A stretch of DNA of 64,000 nt from Pratylenchus scribneri (GCA_030063045.1 JAQSEB010000015.1:1984001-2048000), one strand, 5' to 3'; counted from the stretch's first letter, positions 1 to 12,562 are shown. Notes: generated from the sequence alone by a model not told the origin. A program made the numbers and translations.

Positions 1-313
1 CTTTTAAAAAGTTTTTTCTCACAATTCAATAAATTTTAAACCAATTTAAATAAAATTAATATTATATTAAATAGCCCAAAATTTGCTTGGTTAGGGTCAT
101 CTAGGGATAGATTATCATTTAATGTATCCCTAAACCTAATCTTCCTAAACCCTTTAAGGGGGCCTTTCATTTTTCCAATCTCTGCTGATGAGGCAGATAA
201 TTAACAAAAGTAGTACCTAAAATTCGTTTTTTCAGCTTTGTCAACATTATCAATTCTATGAAACCGGAAATGATAGCTCAAATTCATCTTTTTTCTCTAA
301 TTCATTGTCGAAA

Positions 314-1986
314 ATGCAAACAAATTCCACAATGGAACAAAAAGAACCACATGAAATGCCAAAAACAACCGAAGTAATTCCGGATGACGACATTTTCAAT
401 GATTATATTAGAATGAAAAAATCCGATGGAACATTTCTAAAACTCAAATTGGAAAAGGACAAAAATGGCCAGAGATTCATTGAAATCCAAGAAAAATCTG
501 ATGTAAATTTTACCAATTATTAAAATTTTTATAATATTTTACACAGAATTCGACCATAATTACGAATTTTGGTAATATTCTATTTCCGGAGGATGCATAT
601 GCTTTCGTGAGGGCAATGGATGAGCTCATCTTGGAATTGGCGACCAAAAATTTTGAACAAAAATTGGTTTCTCAAGGTTTGAATATGTAAAGTGTTAGAG
701 AAAATATTGGAAATTGTCTAATTTTGAAATTGTGTCCTATCCGTACTTTATACCCAGGGTGACCCAATTACCAAATAAATGTGGCTTTTGCCACATTTTC
801 GGTCATTTCGCCACATTTTTCACACATTTTTGACTTTCCCCACTTTTGCCACATTTTTGAGATTTTGGAAATTTTTATTGAAAACCATTAAAATTCTATA
901 AATATTCTCTAAAAAAGCTAAAACAAAAAATTACCTTGCGCGGTCATTTTGATTCTAGTATTTTCGCCTATCGGGCCCTTTATAGCTAAAATTTTCCCCC
1001 TATCGGGCCATTTGCAACTAAAATTTTGCTACTGGGCAATTTTTGGGAATACCAAATTGTTAAATAAAGTATAAACATCGGAAAAATTTAAAGAGTAAAT
1101 GTTTAAAATGAATTTTTAACGAGTTTTAAGCATTTTAAAAAATGCCACATAGGTATTTTAACACATTTTTGCATCATTTTGAACACATTTTTTCCCATAT
1201 TTTCCTTTGCCTATGCCACATTTTTAGTCTGATGAATGGGTCACCCTGTTTATACCCAATCTATAGATCTCGTGAAAATACACCGAATGTTAGACCAAAA
1301 CTGATTATGGGTTATTCTACTTTTTTGAAATATAATAGACTAAATCGACCATTTCGAATTGATTCTGCATATTTTTAAGTTCCCGAGTTGCCAGTAAATC
1401 GAGATTTTCATTTACAAAACCAACATCTGCTGGTAAATGGCAGAATTTACCAATTTCCAATATTTACCTCAGAATGTAAAAACCAAGGATGAAAGCTGGG
1501 TCCAAAAATTCATTAAAATATATACATAGACTTTTAAATTATGTTCTAGCACTAAATTAGTATACATATATTTTGGTTAAGATAATTAAAAGCAATGTTT
1601 AGGAATTTTGCTATTTATTTGGTCATCTTAAGGGGGTTAATTATAAGGCAGACGAATAAATTTCTTATTTATTAGGCAAACGTCAATCCAAACATTTATT
1701 GAAATTGCGAACTCTGGAAATAATTGGCAAAATGCACAAATTCCAATTGGGATTATTGTTTTTCCCTAACGAGAACAGAGCGGATATCAAACAAGAATTG
1801 TGTATTCTTCTTTTGGCATTCAAATTGCCCATCGATGACAAATCCAACCCAAATCGGATGTTGCTACCACTGAGGGCATTGCCTTGGTTAAGAGAACAAA
1901 TGGTCGAAATGCTGGCAAAACATGATGGGACAGAGGCAATTGAAAAGGAGGCACCAGCCAAAATACCCATAAAATTCCTTTTATGA
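314..1986 (+). CDS. Hypothetical protein, weakly PUR-domain-like, 3 exons
   Basis: Proposed exons 314-502, 547-676 and 1676-1986 join to 209 codons plus stop with matching phases (0, then 1). The first intron is 44 bp with a TTTACACAG acceptor. The second is 1 kb and holds a transposon (755-1248). The first 95 residues contain a short beta-rich stretch (GTFLKLKLEKD, then GQRFIEIQEKS) followed by a helix (FVRAMDELILELA), an order resembling a PUR repeat; this likeness is by eye and weak. The last exon is basic at its start, then helix-rich with PLRALPWLREQMVEML. The first in-frame ATG is at 314. An alternative model stops at 688-690 by ignoring the donor after 676; then 1676-1986 would belong to another transcript. 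No function is assigned. Confidence 0.5.
755..1248. mobile_element. hAT-like MITE, TIR CAGGGTGACCCA, 8-bp TSD
   Basis: Perfect 12-bp terminal inverted repeats CAGGGTGACCCA / TGGGTCACCCTG bound a 494-bp element. It is flanked by identical 8-bp copies of TTTATACC at 747-754 and 1249-1256. CAG-type termini with an 8-bp duplication are typical of hAT transposons. The inside is non-coding and rich in GCCACATTTT motifs, so it is non-autonomous. It lies in a long intron of the gene above. Confidence 0.85.
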
Positions 1987-2860
1987 TATCAAAATGTCTG
2001 ATGAATTCAATTTATTTTTGATTGATGTTATTAAAAATTGTTATTTATTTTAATGATTGAATTAAAGAATAAATATATGTAAATACGTGATAAAATATAG
2101 CCAAAATATTCCTGCCCTATTTTTTTCTCAATTTACCAGGTTACTATTTTTATCAACAAAAATTTTCTTTTTTTACCGACAAAACTTTTAGACTTCTTAA
2201 ATCAGAAACCGGTTTTAGACAATACAAACATTATATCAATTTGTGCATCGAATGGTGAATAATGGCCCAAAATTAGAGTTAATCCGTTTACTTTAAACTT
2301 TTTCTCTTAACAAAGTAAATTTTGGCACCGATTTTTTTTCGGTTAATTTTGGCAACATTCCATTTTAAAATTATTTCCCAATTCATTGTTCATTTTTATG
2401 GTCAAATCAAAAATTAAATTACAAATTTGAAGAAGGCATTTCATTTTATTTAAGGCAGAATAAATAAGTGAAATTATGAATTTTAATAGCACTAAAAAAT
2501 AACTGAATTAGTAATTATCTGCGGATTATTTTAAAAATGGACGAGGGGAATTGTGGATTATTTATCATGATTAATGAGCGAAAGTTTTTATTTTCCTTTT
2601 AAAATTTCAATTAAATCAAATTCTATGAAAATAAATTGAAGGAGATAATTCAAAAACTTGATGATTTATGGAGAATTCTTAGCAACAAACAAATATTGAA
2701 TAAGTGTCAATTCTTTGGGGGAAAGAATGACAATTACAAATCTTTTATGATGATCAAATTATAGAAATAAAATGAAGTTAATAAAAATCAAAAATGGAAT
2801 ATTTTAAAACATCGTCAAGTGAAATTAACTTTACTGAATTAAATTCCATTGCATTATTTC
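1987..2860. other. AT-rich intergenic stretch, no gene seen
   Basis: No open frame or repeat structure could be supported between the end of the first gene and the stop of the minus-strand BTB gene. Confidence 0.5.
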
Positions 2861-5400
2861 TTAATTCCCTTTCGCAATGGTTTTCACAATTTCACCAAGT
2901 AATTTCTCCGAATGCTCTTGGACTAACATTTTCCATCCCTCCGTTTGTGTAACCTTTTAAATATTTTTTATTAATTGGATCATTTTGCTTTACCTCATCA
3001 GCATTTTGTTTGATATATTTGATTGCCGCGGCTTTGAGAAATTTGGCACAATTTTGGTCGGCCAAAACCAAGAATTCGCATACATTTTCATTATCCAAAG
3101 AATCGGCCAATTCTCGCTCACAAAATTCCTGAATAAAGTGAAATTAGATAACAAAATATTTTAAATATTTTTTTTATTAACAAATCACCTTCAATTTGTC
3201 AAGTTCATATTTTTCGGCTGCAACCAATAATTCCCCTGCAATATTCTCCATATTCGGTTTTGTTCCACTGTAGCTGAAAATGTAAATTCCAAACCGGTTA
3301 TAATAATTAAAAATAAAACAAACATGAAACGAAGCATTTTATCCAAAACATCCGAATGAATATCCGAAATTTCGACAATTCCATTTTGCGTTTCTACCAT
3401 TTCAATCTGGAACATTGCTGCAAAAACTGGGGAACGGCAAGCCAAAATGCCCTTGTATGCCTTGAAAAATACTTTATTTTTTTCAAATTTTTGGTTTTTT
3501 TTATTAAAAACACATTGTGTTTTTCTTATTCCAAACATTTTGTGTTTTTGTTATTCCAAACATTTTGTGTTTTTGTTCATCCAAACATTTTGTGTTTTTG
3601 TTTATCCAAACATTTTGTGTTTTTGTACATCCAAACATTTTTGTGTTTTTGTTCATCCAAACATTTTGTGTTTTTGTACATCCAAACATTTGTATTTTTG
3701 TTCATCCAAACATTTTCTGTTTTTGTACATCCAAAGATTTTTATGTTTTTGTTCATCCAAACATTTTGTGTTTTTGTTCATCCAAACATTTTTGTGTTTT
3801 TGTTCATCCAAACATTTTGTGTTTTTCTTTTAAAAAACATTTTTGTTTTTGTCCATCCAAACATTTTGTGTTTTTGTTATTCCAAACATTTTGTGTTTTT
3901 GTTATTAAACATTTTTGTGTTTTTGTTCATCCAAACATTTTGTGTTTTTGTTCATCCAAACATTTTTGTGTTTTTGTTCATCCAAACATTTTGTGTTTTT
4001 CTTTTAAAAAACATTTTTGTTTTTGTCCATCCAAACATTTTGTGTTTTTGTTATTCCAAACATTTTGTGTTTTTGTTATTCCAAACTTTTTTTATTTAAA
4101 AATTATGTGAATATAAATAGCATCAACAAAATTAATGGATTAAGGTACCTTGAATTCTATTTTATCCGAAGAGACCAATATACAGTCCGAAAATTGATCT
4201 CTCTGCTCGAACAAATTGCTTATATGTTTACACATTTGAGTCTCGCTGTTTTCTTGAGGCATGACTTTTTCTCGCCAAGGCTAAATTGAAAATATTTTAA
4301 ATGATCTATTTCAATAAAACTTACACATTTCTCCATAACTTTCTCAATCGCCAATGGGTCTGTCACTTCTTTAAATCCTTTAATGCCACAATATACCACA
4401 AAAATTGTGTCAACATTTTCTGCCAGTCGTTCATGACCTCTCAGAATTCTAAACTTATTTAATTTCGGTAACATATTATGTGGGGAACAGACCAATTTTT
4501 GTCAGCCTTAATTTAGGCCGTTTATAATAATCAATTTTGAAAATTTTTTATCAAAATATATAAAGCAAATTTTTGGCTAATTAAAAATATTAATTAAACT
4601 GACATGAATTGATAGAGCTATGTTCTTAAAATCTTTTTTTGTCCTTTAAAATGAATAAGAGAAATTTTAATTTTCTATGATTTTTTGGCAAGACTTTAAC
4701 AATTTTCAACCATTTAAAAAATTAATATTAGATAGTCAAAAATATATCTATTTAATTTGATACAAAACATCAAAATTGTTTCAGATGAGTTATTATTTAT
4801 TATTTATAAGCTACGACAAAATTGGAGCATATCCGATTATTTGTATTAATCATACCTTGAAATGTATGCTTCATAGACAATGGCAACTTTATATTGTATT
4901 CCCTTAAAATATGATGCCACGAAATTAAAGTTTTCTGTATGGGCGACGGCCATAATTTGCTTAATATATAAAAAAAAAAAGATATATTGATGAAATTTTT
5001 ATTAAATTACATTGCTATCATCTTTTTTCTTAAACTCGCTCAATATATCAGCTGGGGCAAATGTCAAATGCACTTTCAATTTCCAACCAACTCTCTCATC
5101 CTTCTCAATCGGCAATTTATCACCAATCTTGAACAACTGAATGGAAATTATTATTACCATCATCATAATTTTCAATTAATACATTGGCGACAAACTGAAC
5201 GCACTTGGGTGGATGTGACTGAACAAAATGGACTATCTCACCGCCCTTAAATAATATTATTTATTTTATATTTATTTTTCATAACAAACCTCGAATTGTA
5301 CGTTTGGATTCAGTGGATATCGAAGTTCCAAACCACCAAACCCATCAGACCAGACATAATTATATTCGTCGTCAACTAACGTAATTATGCCAAGTTTCAT
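2861..5400 (-). CDS. BTB/POZ domain protein with unassigned N-terminal region, 10 exons
   Basis: Exons on the minus strand: 5400-5290, 5245-5183, 5136-5011, 4959-4856, 4448-4325, 4280-4149, 3460-3324, 3273-3189, 3128-2994 and 2953-2861. They sum to 1110 nt (369 aa), with every phase matching. The BTB fold is clear from about residue 205: LFEQRDQFSDCILV, then ILACRSPVFAAMF, then VEISDIHSDVLDKMLRFIYSG, followed by the BACK-like end QNCAKFLKAAAIKYI and TEGWKMLVQEH. BTB proteins of this layout usually act as Cullin-3 substrate adaptors. The first 200 residues would be the substrate-binding part; they are not a recognisable MATH domain. A minisatellite fills the intron between exons 6 and 7. The start at 5400 is the first ATG of the first exon found; an upstream exon is possible. 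Confidence 0.8.
3509..4088. repeat. Minisatellite, about 25-bp unit, inside a BTB-gene intron
   Basis: Roughly 22 imperfect copies of TCCAAACATTTTGTGTTTTT followed by GTTCA. The array has strong strand asymmetry (T/G/C on plus, A/C/G on minus). Because the unit is not always a multiple of three, it stays open in several frames and yields false ORFs of up to 247 codons. Confidence 0.9.
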
Positions 5401-5469
5401 ATCAACATTATTGCTAGTTGTACCAATATTTTAAAATTATTTTTTAATTAAAATTCTGTCAAAATCTAT

Positions 5470-5729
5470 AAAGGATATGTGTATTCATCGCAAAAAAGGC
5501 GCACTTGTCAGTTTTATGATCGAACTCTTTTATGTTGAGAAGGGAAAAAGTGAAGGTCCCCCTTTGGGTCATAAGAATTAGGGTTAGGGTTATGTGGAAT
5601 CAATCAGGGATAGGAATATCATCCGAAGTAATACCTAATTAACCCTATTTCTTACTATCCAAAGGGGATAGGGACCCTTCACTTTTTCCTTTCTCGAAAA
5701 AAATCAGACGTAAAGCCGACAATATTACC
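5470..5729. mobile_element. Palindromic MITE remnant of the GGTA type
   Basis: Inverted arms around GGGAAAAAGTGAAGGTCCCC (about 5541-5561) and GGGACCCTTCACTTTTTCC (about 5671-5689). The right end GACAATATTACC matches the terminus of the 6692-7307 element in reverse complement. The left terminus is worn and no target duplication was found. Confidence 0.55.
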
Positions 5730-5889
5730 ACAAATAAAATTCGAATAATTGGGAAATTATTCGCGGATTATTTAATAAAAGGGCAAGAGGAATTGTGGAA
5801 TTTTCTTTTTTGAATAAAATATTCGATAAAAATACAAGCCAATTGAAGAAAAATAATGGTAGTTAAATTCGGCAAAAGAAAGTCTATTG

Positions 5890-6345
5890 GATTGGTAAGT
5901 TGTCTTCAACAATTTGGGATTGGGGTCATTGGTCAATTCAATGGAGGACGAAAAAAATGACCAATACCTCTTCTCGCCAAAAATGACTCAAGTCTCAAAT
6001 GCCTATTTCTTCTTCCCTTTGCCTTTAATAACGCAAAATATAGATGAAATGCTTGCCCTGAATAATTTTCCCAGACATTTATGACTAAATATCAGTTTCA
6101 CATCCACATTTGTGGTCAATCATAAAATTGTCTCAAATGATGATTAAAAAATGTGGAAAAGTCCAATGTATAATAATTGTCTTCTCCCAACAAATTGGTG
6201 CCATTGGTAAACTCAACAGAGAACGAAGAACGACACAAAATGACCAATCTCCTCTTCTTTCCTCTTAATTATATTCAAAAATGGCTCAAATGCCCATTTC
6301 CCCCCTCCCCCTTTGATAAGTCAAAATATAAATTCAAATGATTTG
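5890..6345. repeat. Two diverged direct copies of a about 270-bp sequence
   Basis: The stretch at about 5890-6070 (TTGTCTTC..., ATGACCAATACCTC, CAAATGCC) recurs in diverged form at about 6175-6345 (TTGTCTTC..., ATGACCAATCTCCTC, CAAATGCC). No coding potential is apparent in either copy. Confidence 0.5.
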
Positions 6346-6691
6346 CCCCGAGGCAATTTTCCCATAATTTTCCCCATCGATAGTTTTATGTTCCTTCTTC
6401 AAAAGAAAGACCAACTAAGATTGATGAAAGTCTCATTTCAAATATGCCGCATAAAAATCAGAATGCTGCATTGTCGGTCGAATGCAAAAAAAAATAGTAG
6501 AGGGTCTCTTGGGATGTAAAAAAGTTTGTCGTGATCAATAAAGCACTGTAAACTCGATGGTTGGAAAAGCTTTAACCTAAGAAATATAAAAATCAGGGAA
6601 AAAATTGCCATTTTATATGGGAAAATATTTAAAATAAAACGATAAAAGAATCAACAATGCAGGAAATTTGTGTTGAGGCAATTCTCAAATC

Positions 6692-7307
6692 GGTAATATT
6701 GTCGTTCGTACCCCCCCTTTTTTCCAAAAAAAATTTTTTATTTTATTTTTGGGTGAAAACAAGTATTTAGAGGTTTTTGATGATGGGGAATACGAATCTG
6801 GCATTAGTTTTTCATTAGCTGTACTGGATAAACCGGTATCGGTTCACAAACCGGTTTCGAAAAATCGAACTTTAGTATTTTGGGTCATATTATATATCAT
6901 TCGACGTGTATTGATGAGCTGATCATGAATCTGTAATCGGTTTCGCAGAAAATCAAAAACTAAAAAAGTTATGGCCATTTTAGTCAACTGAGACATCTAA
7001 ACATCTTATGAAATTTTAAATGGCCATAACTTTTTTACTTTTTGATTTTGTGCGAAACCGATTACAGATTCATGATCAGCTCATCAATACACGTCGAATG
7101 ATATATAATATGACCCAAAATACTAAAGTTCGATTTTTCGAAACCGGTTTGTGAACCGATACCGGTTTATCCAGTACAGCTAATGAAAAACTAATGCCAG
7201 ATTCGTATTCCCCATCATCAAAAACCCCTGAATACTTGTTTTCACCCAAAAATAAAATTAAAAAATTTTTTTTGGAAAAAAAGGGGGGTACGAACGACAA
7301 TATTACC
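6692..7307. mobile_element. Long palindromic (fold-back) MITE, GGTAATATTGTCG termini, 8-bp TSD
   Basis: The 616-bp element is almost entirely two inverted arms of about 290 bp, from GGTAATATTGTCGTTCGTA to TACGAACGACAATATTACC. It is flanked by identical 8-bp CTCAAATC at 6684-6691 and 7308-7315. The arms are nearly identical, so insertion looks recent or the arms convert each other. It contains the shared GCGAAACCGAT / CACGTCGAATGATATAT module. A 78-codon frame across one arm is a shadow. Confidence 0.88.
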
Positions 7308-7889
7308 CTCAAATCCTCCCTCTTTCCTGAGAACTTTGCTTCAATTATAATGAATTAATGAAAAATTCAAATTTGTTTTGCCTAATGGGAATTTCCCAGC
7401 CAATCAAATAAAATAAAATCATTTTAATATTGCCCAATCCCCCAATCAATTTGGAGGCAATAATATGGGGGAAAGGGATTGAATAGGAGAAATAATAATT
7501 GTTAAGAACAAGTAAAAGAAAATGCAAAATTGGTTGGATCTTTGACAATGAAGGACAAAGAATTAATCTCCCCCATCAAATTCTACATTATAGACTTTAT
7601 TTACTTTTCTTTTTATTTGATGAAATAATATTCAAATATGTTCCATAAACATTTTCTCATTCATCTCATCAGTAATTTTTCAATTTTTAATCTGGGTATT
7701 GGCATTTGATGATTATTCTTCTTTTTGACACAGAATTGAAAATTCCTCACAAAATGATCCATTTTTATTTTTTACTCCAATACCCTTCTCCTTCATTGGA
7801 AAGGATGAGAATATTATAAAAAAGAGACGATTTTAATTAATTAATTAATTAATATAATTTAGAGGTAACAAATCAGCAAATTTAATAAA

Positions 7890-9625
7890 ATGGAAAAACA
7901 AGTCCGTCATAAAATCATTGAATTGCAAAATGAAATTGAGAAATTGAAGGAAGAAAACAATAAAAAAATTGGCCAAATAAATGGAGAAAATGTTGCATTG
8001 AAAGGAAAAAATGCAAAATTGGAAGAAGAAAATTCAAAATTAACGAAAGAAATTCATGAATTGAAAGAAAAAATGTCAAAAATTGAGGCTTATATGAAGA
8101 AGGTAGATTTACATATATATATTTAATTATTAATTTTAAAATTTTTCAAGAAAAAAATCGCATTTCCTTGTCGAATATTGCCAGCCGAATTGTTCAATGA
8201 GTTATTTGGCTCATTGCCATTTAAAAATGCTTTTGGTATTCTTACTAAAATGTCAAATGGCATTTTGGCAAGAAATGTTCAGAAAATGATCAATAGCATT
8301 AAAGAGGTGGAATATTTATAAAAAAATATAAAAATAATAAAAAAACATTTTTAGGCAATGAAGAAGAATAAATTAAATTCGGCTGATTGTGGTCCAAAAT
8401 TGGCAATTTCTGAGGATGGACTCGGTGCAAAACATTCCGGAACAGAAGATAGTAAAAATTGAAAAGAAAAATAGGAATATTATTAATTTAATTATTATTT
8501 TTTAGGTTGGAATTGCGGTCGTGCTCTCTTGCCAATTCCATTATTAAATTTGAAAGATATCAATAAACAAAAAATTGTCTTCTATTTTGAAGTACAAATT
8601 CTCAACAACAAGCTTCGGTAATTATTATAATTCTTATTTACACTGAAAGGATAAATACATAATTTTTAGATTTTTGTAAATGATATACCAATCGACGCGT
8701 CTCGGCGAGCTGATTACGTAAATACTATTATCTTCGCATAAAACTCAAAATTAAAAAAGTTATGACCACATGAAAATCGAAAAAGTGCTTGGTCCCCTAT
8801 ATGGGTCGAAGGATTTGCCCGACTATAACTTTTTTATTTTTGAGTTTTATGCGAAACCGATGGCAGATTCGAGCTTCTCTCATCGAGACGCGTCGAATGA
8901 GCTATAAATTGACCGAAAAAATTTTTAAAAAATTTTCGAATTTTCGACACATAGGGGGGACCATTCACTTTTGCGATTTTCAAATGGCCATAATTTGGCC
9001 AAAAATGCTCGTTCGATCAAAATTTTTGACATTTTATTAACCTGCTCGCCGAGACGCGTCGATTGGTATATCATTTACAAAAAAATTATTTTTCAAAATC
9101 TGCACATAGATAACCCGTAAGTACACCTAATTTTTAATAAAAACAATAAAATAATGCATGAATAATTTGACCTAAAATCATCATCGATTATTCTGCAGGA
9201 ATTATGGCGATATTGTCATCGGTTTTTGTACGAAACAATTTTCATTGGAAGGTAAATTGCTTGGATGTGAAGCAAATTCAATTGGATTTTGGCGAAAAGA
9301 TAGAATTATGATTAATGGATCATGGACCAATTTCGAAAATGTATTTGAATATTTCAAGAAAAGGGATATTATTGGTATTGGCATTATCCATCACCCAAAT
9401 TCGATGAAATGTTTTGCCACTTATAATGGCAAATTATTGGGTAAAATAATTTAAAATTATAAAATTTTAAAATAAAATAATTTAGGCAAAGCTGCGTTGC
9501 CATCAAAATTTGTTAATATCACACTTTTCCCGGTTATCGAATTGGCCGATGCTGGCGATTCAATCGACGTGAACTTTGGCAAGGAAAAATTTCAATTCGA
9601 GGAATTTGGAAGAGTCCTTGAATAA
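7890..9625 (+). CDS. Coiled-coil / F-box-like / SPRY domain protein, 6 exons
   Basis: Exons 7890-8102, 8151-8306, 8355-8451, 8506-8617, 9199-9440 and 9486-9625 give 319 aa with all phases consistent. Residues 1-71 are a Lys/Glu-rich coiled coil. Residues 72-120 contain an F-box-like helix (ILPAELFNELFGSLPF). From about residue 140 to the end is a SPRY domain: VFYFEVQIL, IVIGFCTKQF, SIGFWRKD, IIGIGIIHH, CFATYNGKLLGKA and the closing LFPVIEL...IDVNFGKEKFQF. SPRY domains bind proteins. Plant-parasitic nematodes have expanded secreted SPRY effectors, but this protein has no signal peptide and so is probably intracellular. An F-box next to SPRY would suggest a ubiquitin-ligase adaptor; that is inference. 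Intron 4 is 581 bp because it holds a palindromic element. Confidence 0.85.
8671..9085. mobile_element. Palindromic MITE with CGACGCGTC module, in SPRY-gene intron
   Basis: Perfect inverted arms of at least 37 bp, beginning TTTGTAAATGATATACCAAT and continuing through CGACGCGTCTCGGCGAGC at 8671-8712, with the reverse complement at about 9041-9080. The inside repeats the AAAAAGTTATGACC / GCGAAACCGATGGCAGATTC module. Sequence just right of it (GATAACCCGTAAGTAC at about 9110-9125) resembles the end of the 29797-29991 element, so the true border may be further out. Confidence 0.7.
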
Positions 9626-10308
9626 AAATTTGGGAGAAGAGGAAGAAAATTGAAAAAAAAAAGATTATTTACATAGTTCTTATTTTCATTACATTTTCAT
9701 TCTTTTTTGAATATATTCCAATTCCAACCACCTTTAATTTGACTGCTTTAATTAAAATCTGATGATGATCATCAATTTGATGGCGAATATCTTCGTTTTT
9801 AAAGAATTAATTTGATAGAATTCAAATATAAGCTTTATATCGTGATTTCCGTATCCTATTTCTTCTTAAATTAAATAACATTTTGAACAACTATGATAAT
9901 GATAATTTTTTAATAAGATTGGTCAAATTTTTTTAATTAAAAAAAACAATTATAGATAAAATTTAGCTATTTTTTATGGATTAATAAAAAATAATTAAAC
10001 TGAATTTTAAAATAATTTTGAAATGGAATTATTTGCAATATTTACATAAAGCTTTTAATTGGTTTTTACAATTTTTAGCCATCGAATAAAAAGTCTTTTA
10101 AAAGAATTTTCAATATAAATTTTTTATCATCTTTAAAATTGGATGAAAAGCGTTGAATTTTTAATGGATTTTACATTAAAAAAAGTTAATGGCTTTTAAA
10201 ATAAAATTTATTGGTTTAAAAGCATTATAAAATATATCAAATTTTATTTTATTTTTCATTTTCAAAACGTAAAAAATCATTCACTTCCAAATTTTTCAAC
10301 CAAAAATT

Positions 10309-11495
10309 ATGTCTTCTTTTAATATTTCGTTCATCATCCTTGGAATTTTGATGGCGTTCTTTTTGGGAGGCAATGCTGGTATATGATAAAAAAAATTATT
10401 TATTATTTTATTTTTGTTTCTTTCAACAGAATACAAATGTCTTGTATATGCAAATGATCCATTCAAACTCCAACAGCCCATGAATCCTTCAATGGAAGCA
10501 TGCCCTGCGAAGACATGCTTTTCATTGGATTGCAATGCTAGATTTGCTAGTTTGTGTTTTTTTTTATATTCTTTTTTATTTCTTATTTGATATTTTTAAA
10601 ATTTTTCGGTACTTGTGTACTTTGTGTGCAGACTTTTCTTAAATTTTATTTTCCAATTTTTTTTAGTGAAATTATATATTAATCGACGCGTCTTGACAAG
10701 CTGGTTACGAAAATGCTAAAATTTTGTACATACGAACATTTTTGGCCAAGTTATGGCCATTAAAAATGGCAAATGTGCTTGGTCGCCCCTTATGGGTCTG
10801 AACTTGAAAAATTTTTTGAAAATTTTTTCGGTCAAATTATAGCTCATAGCTCATGCGACGCGCCTCAATGAGCAGAATACGAATCTGTCATCGGTTTCGC
10901 ATAAAATGCAAAAACAAAAAAGTTTAAGGCGCACAAATTTTCCGCAGTTCCAAGTTCCAACTCATTCCAGCAAGAATAAATGTTAATAACTTTTTCTGTG
11001 TTTTATGCTATAAGGATGGCAGATTTGAATTTTTTGTCGATTGAACTATAATTTTTTCGAAAAAAATTTCAAAAATTTTACGACTACCGACTCACATTGG
11101 GGGGGGGGGGGGGGGACCAAGCACTTTTGCGTTTTTCATGATGTCATAACTTTTTTTATTTTTGAGTTTTATGCGAAACCAATAGCATTTTTGTAACCAG
11201 CTCGTCAAGACGCTTCGATTGGTATATCATTTTCATTTAAAATTTTTTGCGAAAAAATTTTAAATGAAAACTGTGCACACAAAGTACATACACAAGTACA
11301 AATTTGATATTCCTTGCAGTTACGGGCAAAGGCTGTGGAAACTGTGACATGGTATATGAGTATATAATGAAAGATGGAATCACCAAAGAAAAATTGGCCC
11401 AACTTGGGTGCAAATGTTCAGGTATAAAAATATATAAATCATTGTTGAAAAATTTTTAAAAATTTACAGAATTTCCTGCCACAGACCTTGATTGA
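10309..11495 (+). CDS. Small secreted Cys-rich protein (copy 1)
   Basis: Exons 10309-10378, 10430-10549, 11320-11421 and 11470-11495 give 105 aa with consistent phases. Residues 1-23 are a clear signal peptide (hydrophobic FIILGILMAFFLGG). The mature part of about 82 residues has eight cysteines, including KGCGNCDM and LGCKCSEF. The length, export signal and Cys pattern fit an effector-like or antimicrobial-like secreted protein, but no family was recognised. The third exon is reached across a 770-bp intron consisting almost wholly of a palindromic transposon. The paralogue at 12881 shows the same layout. Confidence 0.75.
10618..11300. mobile_element. Palindromic MITE, GGTACTTGTGTAC termini, fills an intron
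   Basis: The left end GGTACTTGTGTACTTTGTGT pairs with the right end, which reads ACAAAGTACATACACAAGTA on the plus strand. Inner arms carry CGACGCGTCTTGACAAGC (about 10683) and GCTCGTCAAGACGCTTCGAT (about 11201). The element holds a run of about 17 G at 11099-11115. Flanking 8-mers agree only at the first five bases, so the target duplication is unproven. Confidence 0.65.
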
Positions 11496-12562
11496 ATTTG
11501 GGAGAACAAAAAGGGAAACAGTTCAAAAACATTTTTTCACATAATCCAAATTTTTGTTCCCGATGTTGAAAACTGAAAGTAAAACAAACGCATAAAAATA
11601 TTCAATTATTCAAAAGAAATTTTTTTGAAAAAGTGCCATAATTCTCAAGAAGAATTCACAGGGAAAGCATATATTCCTGAAATGAATCAACAGCAGGAAG
11701 AATGGTTTAGAAACAGCTAGAAATCATCCTCAAAAATTTCAACTAATTTTTGAAAATATTCACAATTTAATCCCCAAAATGATGTTTTTAATTCAGAATG
11801 AACGGATTTAGCCCGGGGGCCATTGAAGCTATTGGTCACCAATTGCTTTCCACCCAAAAAAAACATAATCATAATTCCGATTGAATAAATCTGTCCTGAG
11901 GGCTAGATTTCCTTTAAAAAGATGGAAATTTACTTATAAGTAAAGTAAGTCATATTAAAAGTACAATTAATCTAGTGGCAGCTCTGAGTGTCAATTACAG
12001 GAAATTCTAAATAGGATTAGCAGTGGATTTTTCCATTCATCAACAAATATTTTCAATCAGAATTCAAATTTTCAGTATTTTCTTTGCACAGTTGATTGCC
12101 AAATCAAGATTGGCCAATAACAGTAAAAATTAATCAAATAATGAAATCCACAAATCTGACTAGGGGTCTCAGATATTTTTTGACTTGATAGTGCTTTTAG
12201 GGGCATTTTCAATAAAAAATTGGCTTTTTAGAGGGCAATAAAGGAGCAAAATCCTAAAAATGGGACAAATGCCCACCCGGGAAAGTAATCTGAAAGCCCT
12301 AATTCTGACTGAAGAAATTATTCCCGAGGCCCATTATTAAGTCAAATGCAGCCAAATCAAAATTCTGACTAATAAATAAATTTTTCTACAATGAGACACA
12401 TGATGATCAAATAGTGATCTACAGGGCAAGAAATGCCGGGAGATTGTGCTACTATTCGGCCTATTTAATTTCTTCATATAATTTTAGTTAATTTTTTCGT
12501 TTGAATTCAATACAATCATTTTAGATAAATTTTTATTTCATCAATTTGACAAAAACACTTTT
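11496..12562. other. Intergenic spacer between the duplicated secreted-protein genes
   Basis: No gene, palindrome or array could be supported here. Short phrases such as CAAATCAAAATTCTGACT hint at very old repeats. Confidence 0.4.

Noticed and set aside
3356..4110. Overlapping ORFs of 128-247 codons on the plus strand
   Set aside because: They are read-through of the 25-bp minisatellite in several frames and have no independent coding character.
5011..5245. Frameshift in the BTB gene
   Set aside because: A 46-bp intron (5137-5182) with GT/CAG borders removes the stop and keeps phase 0, so the gene is intact.
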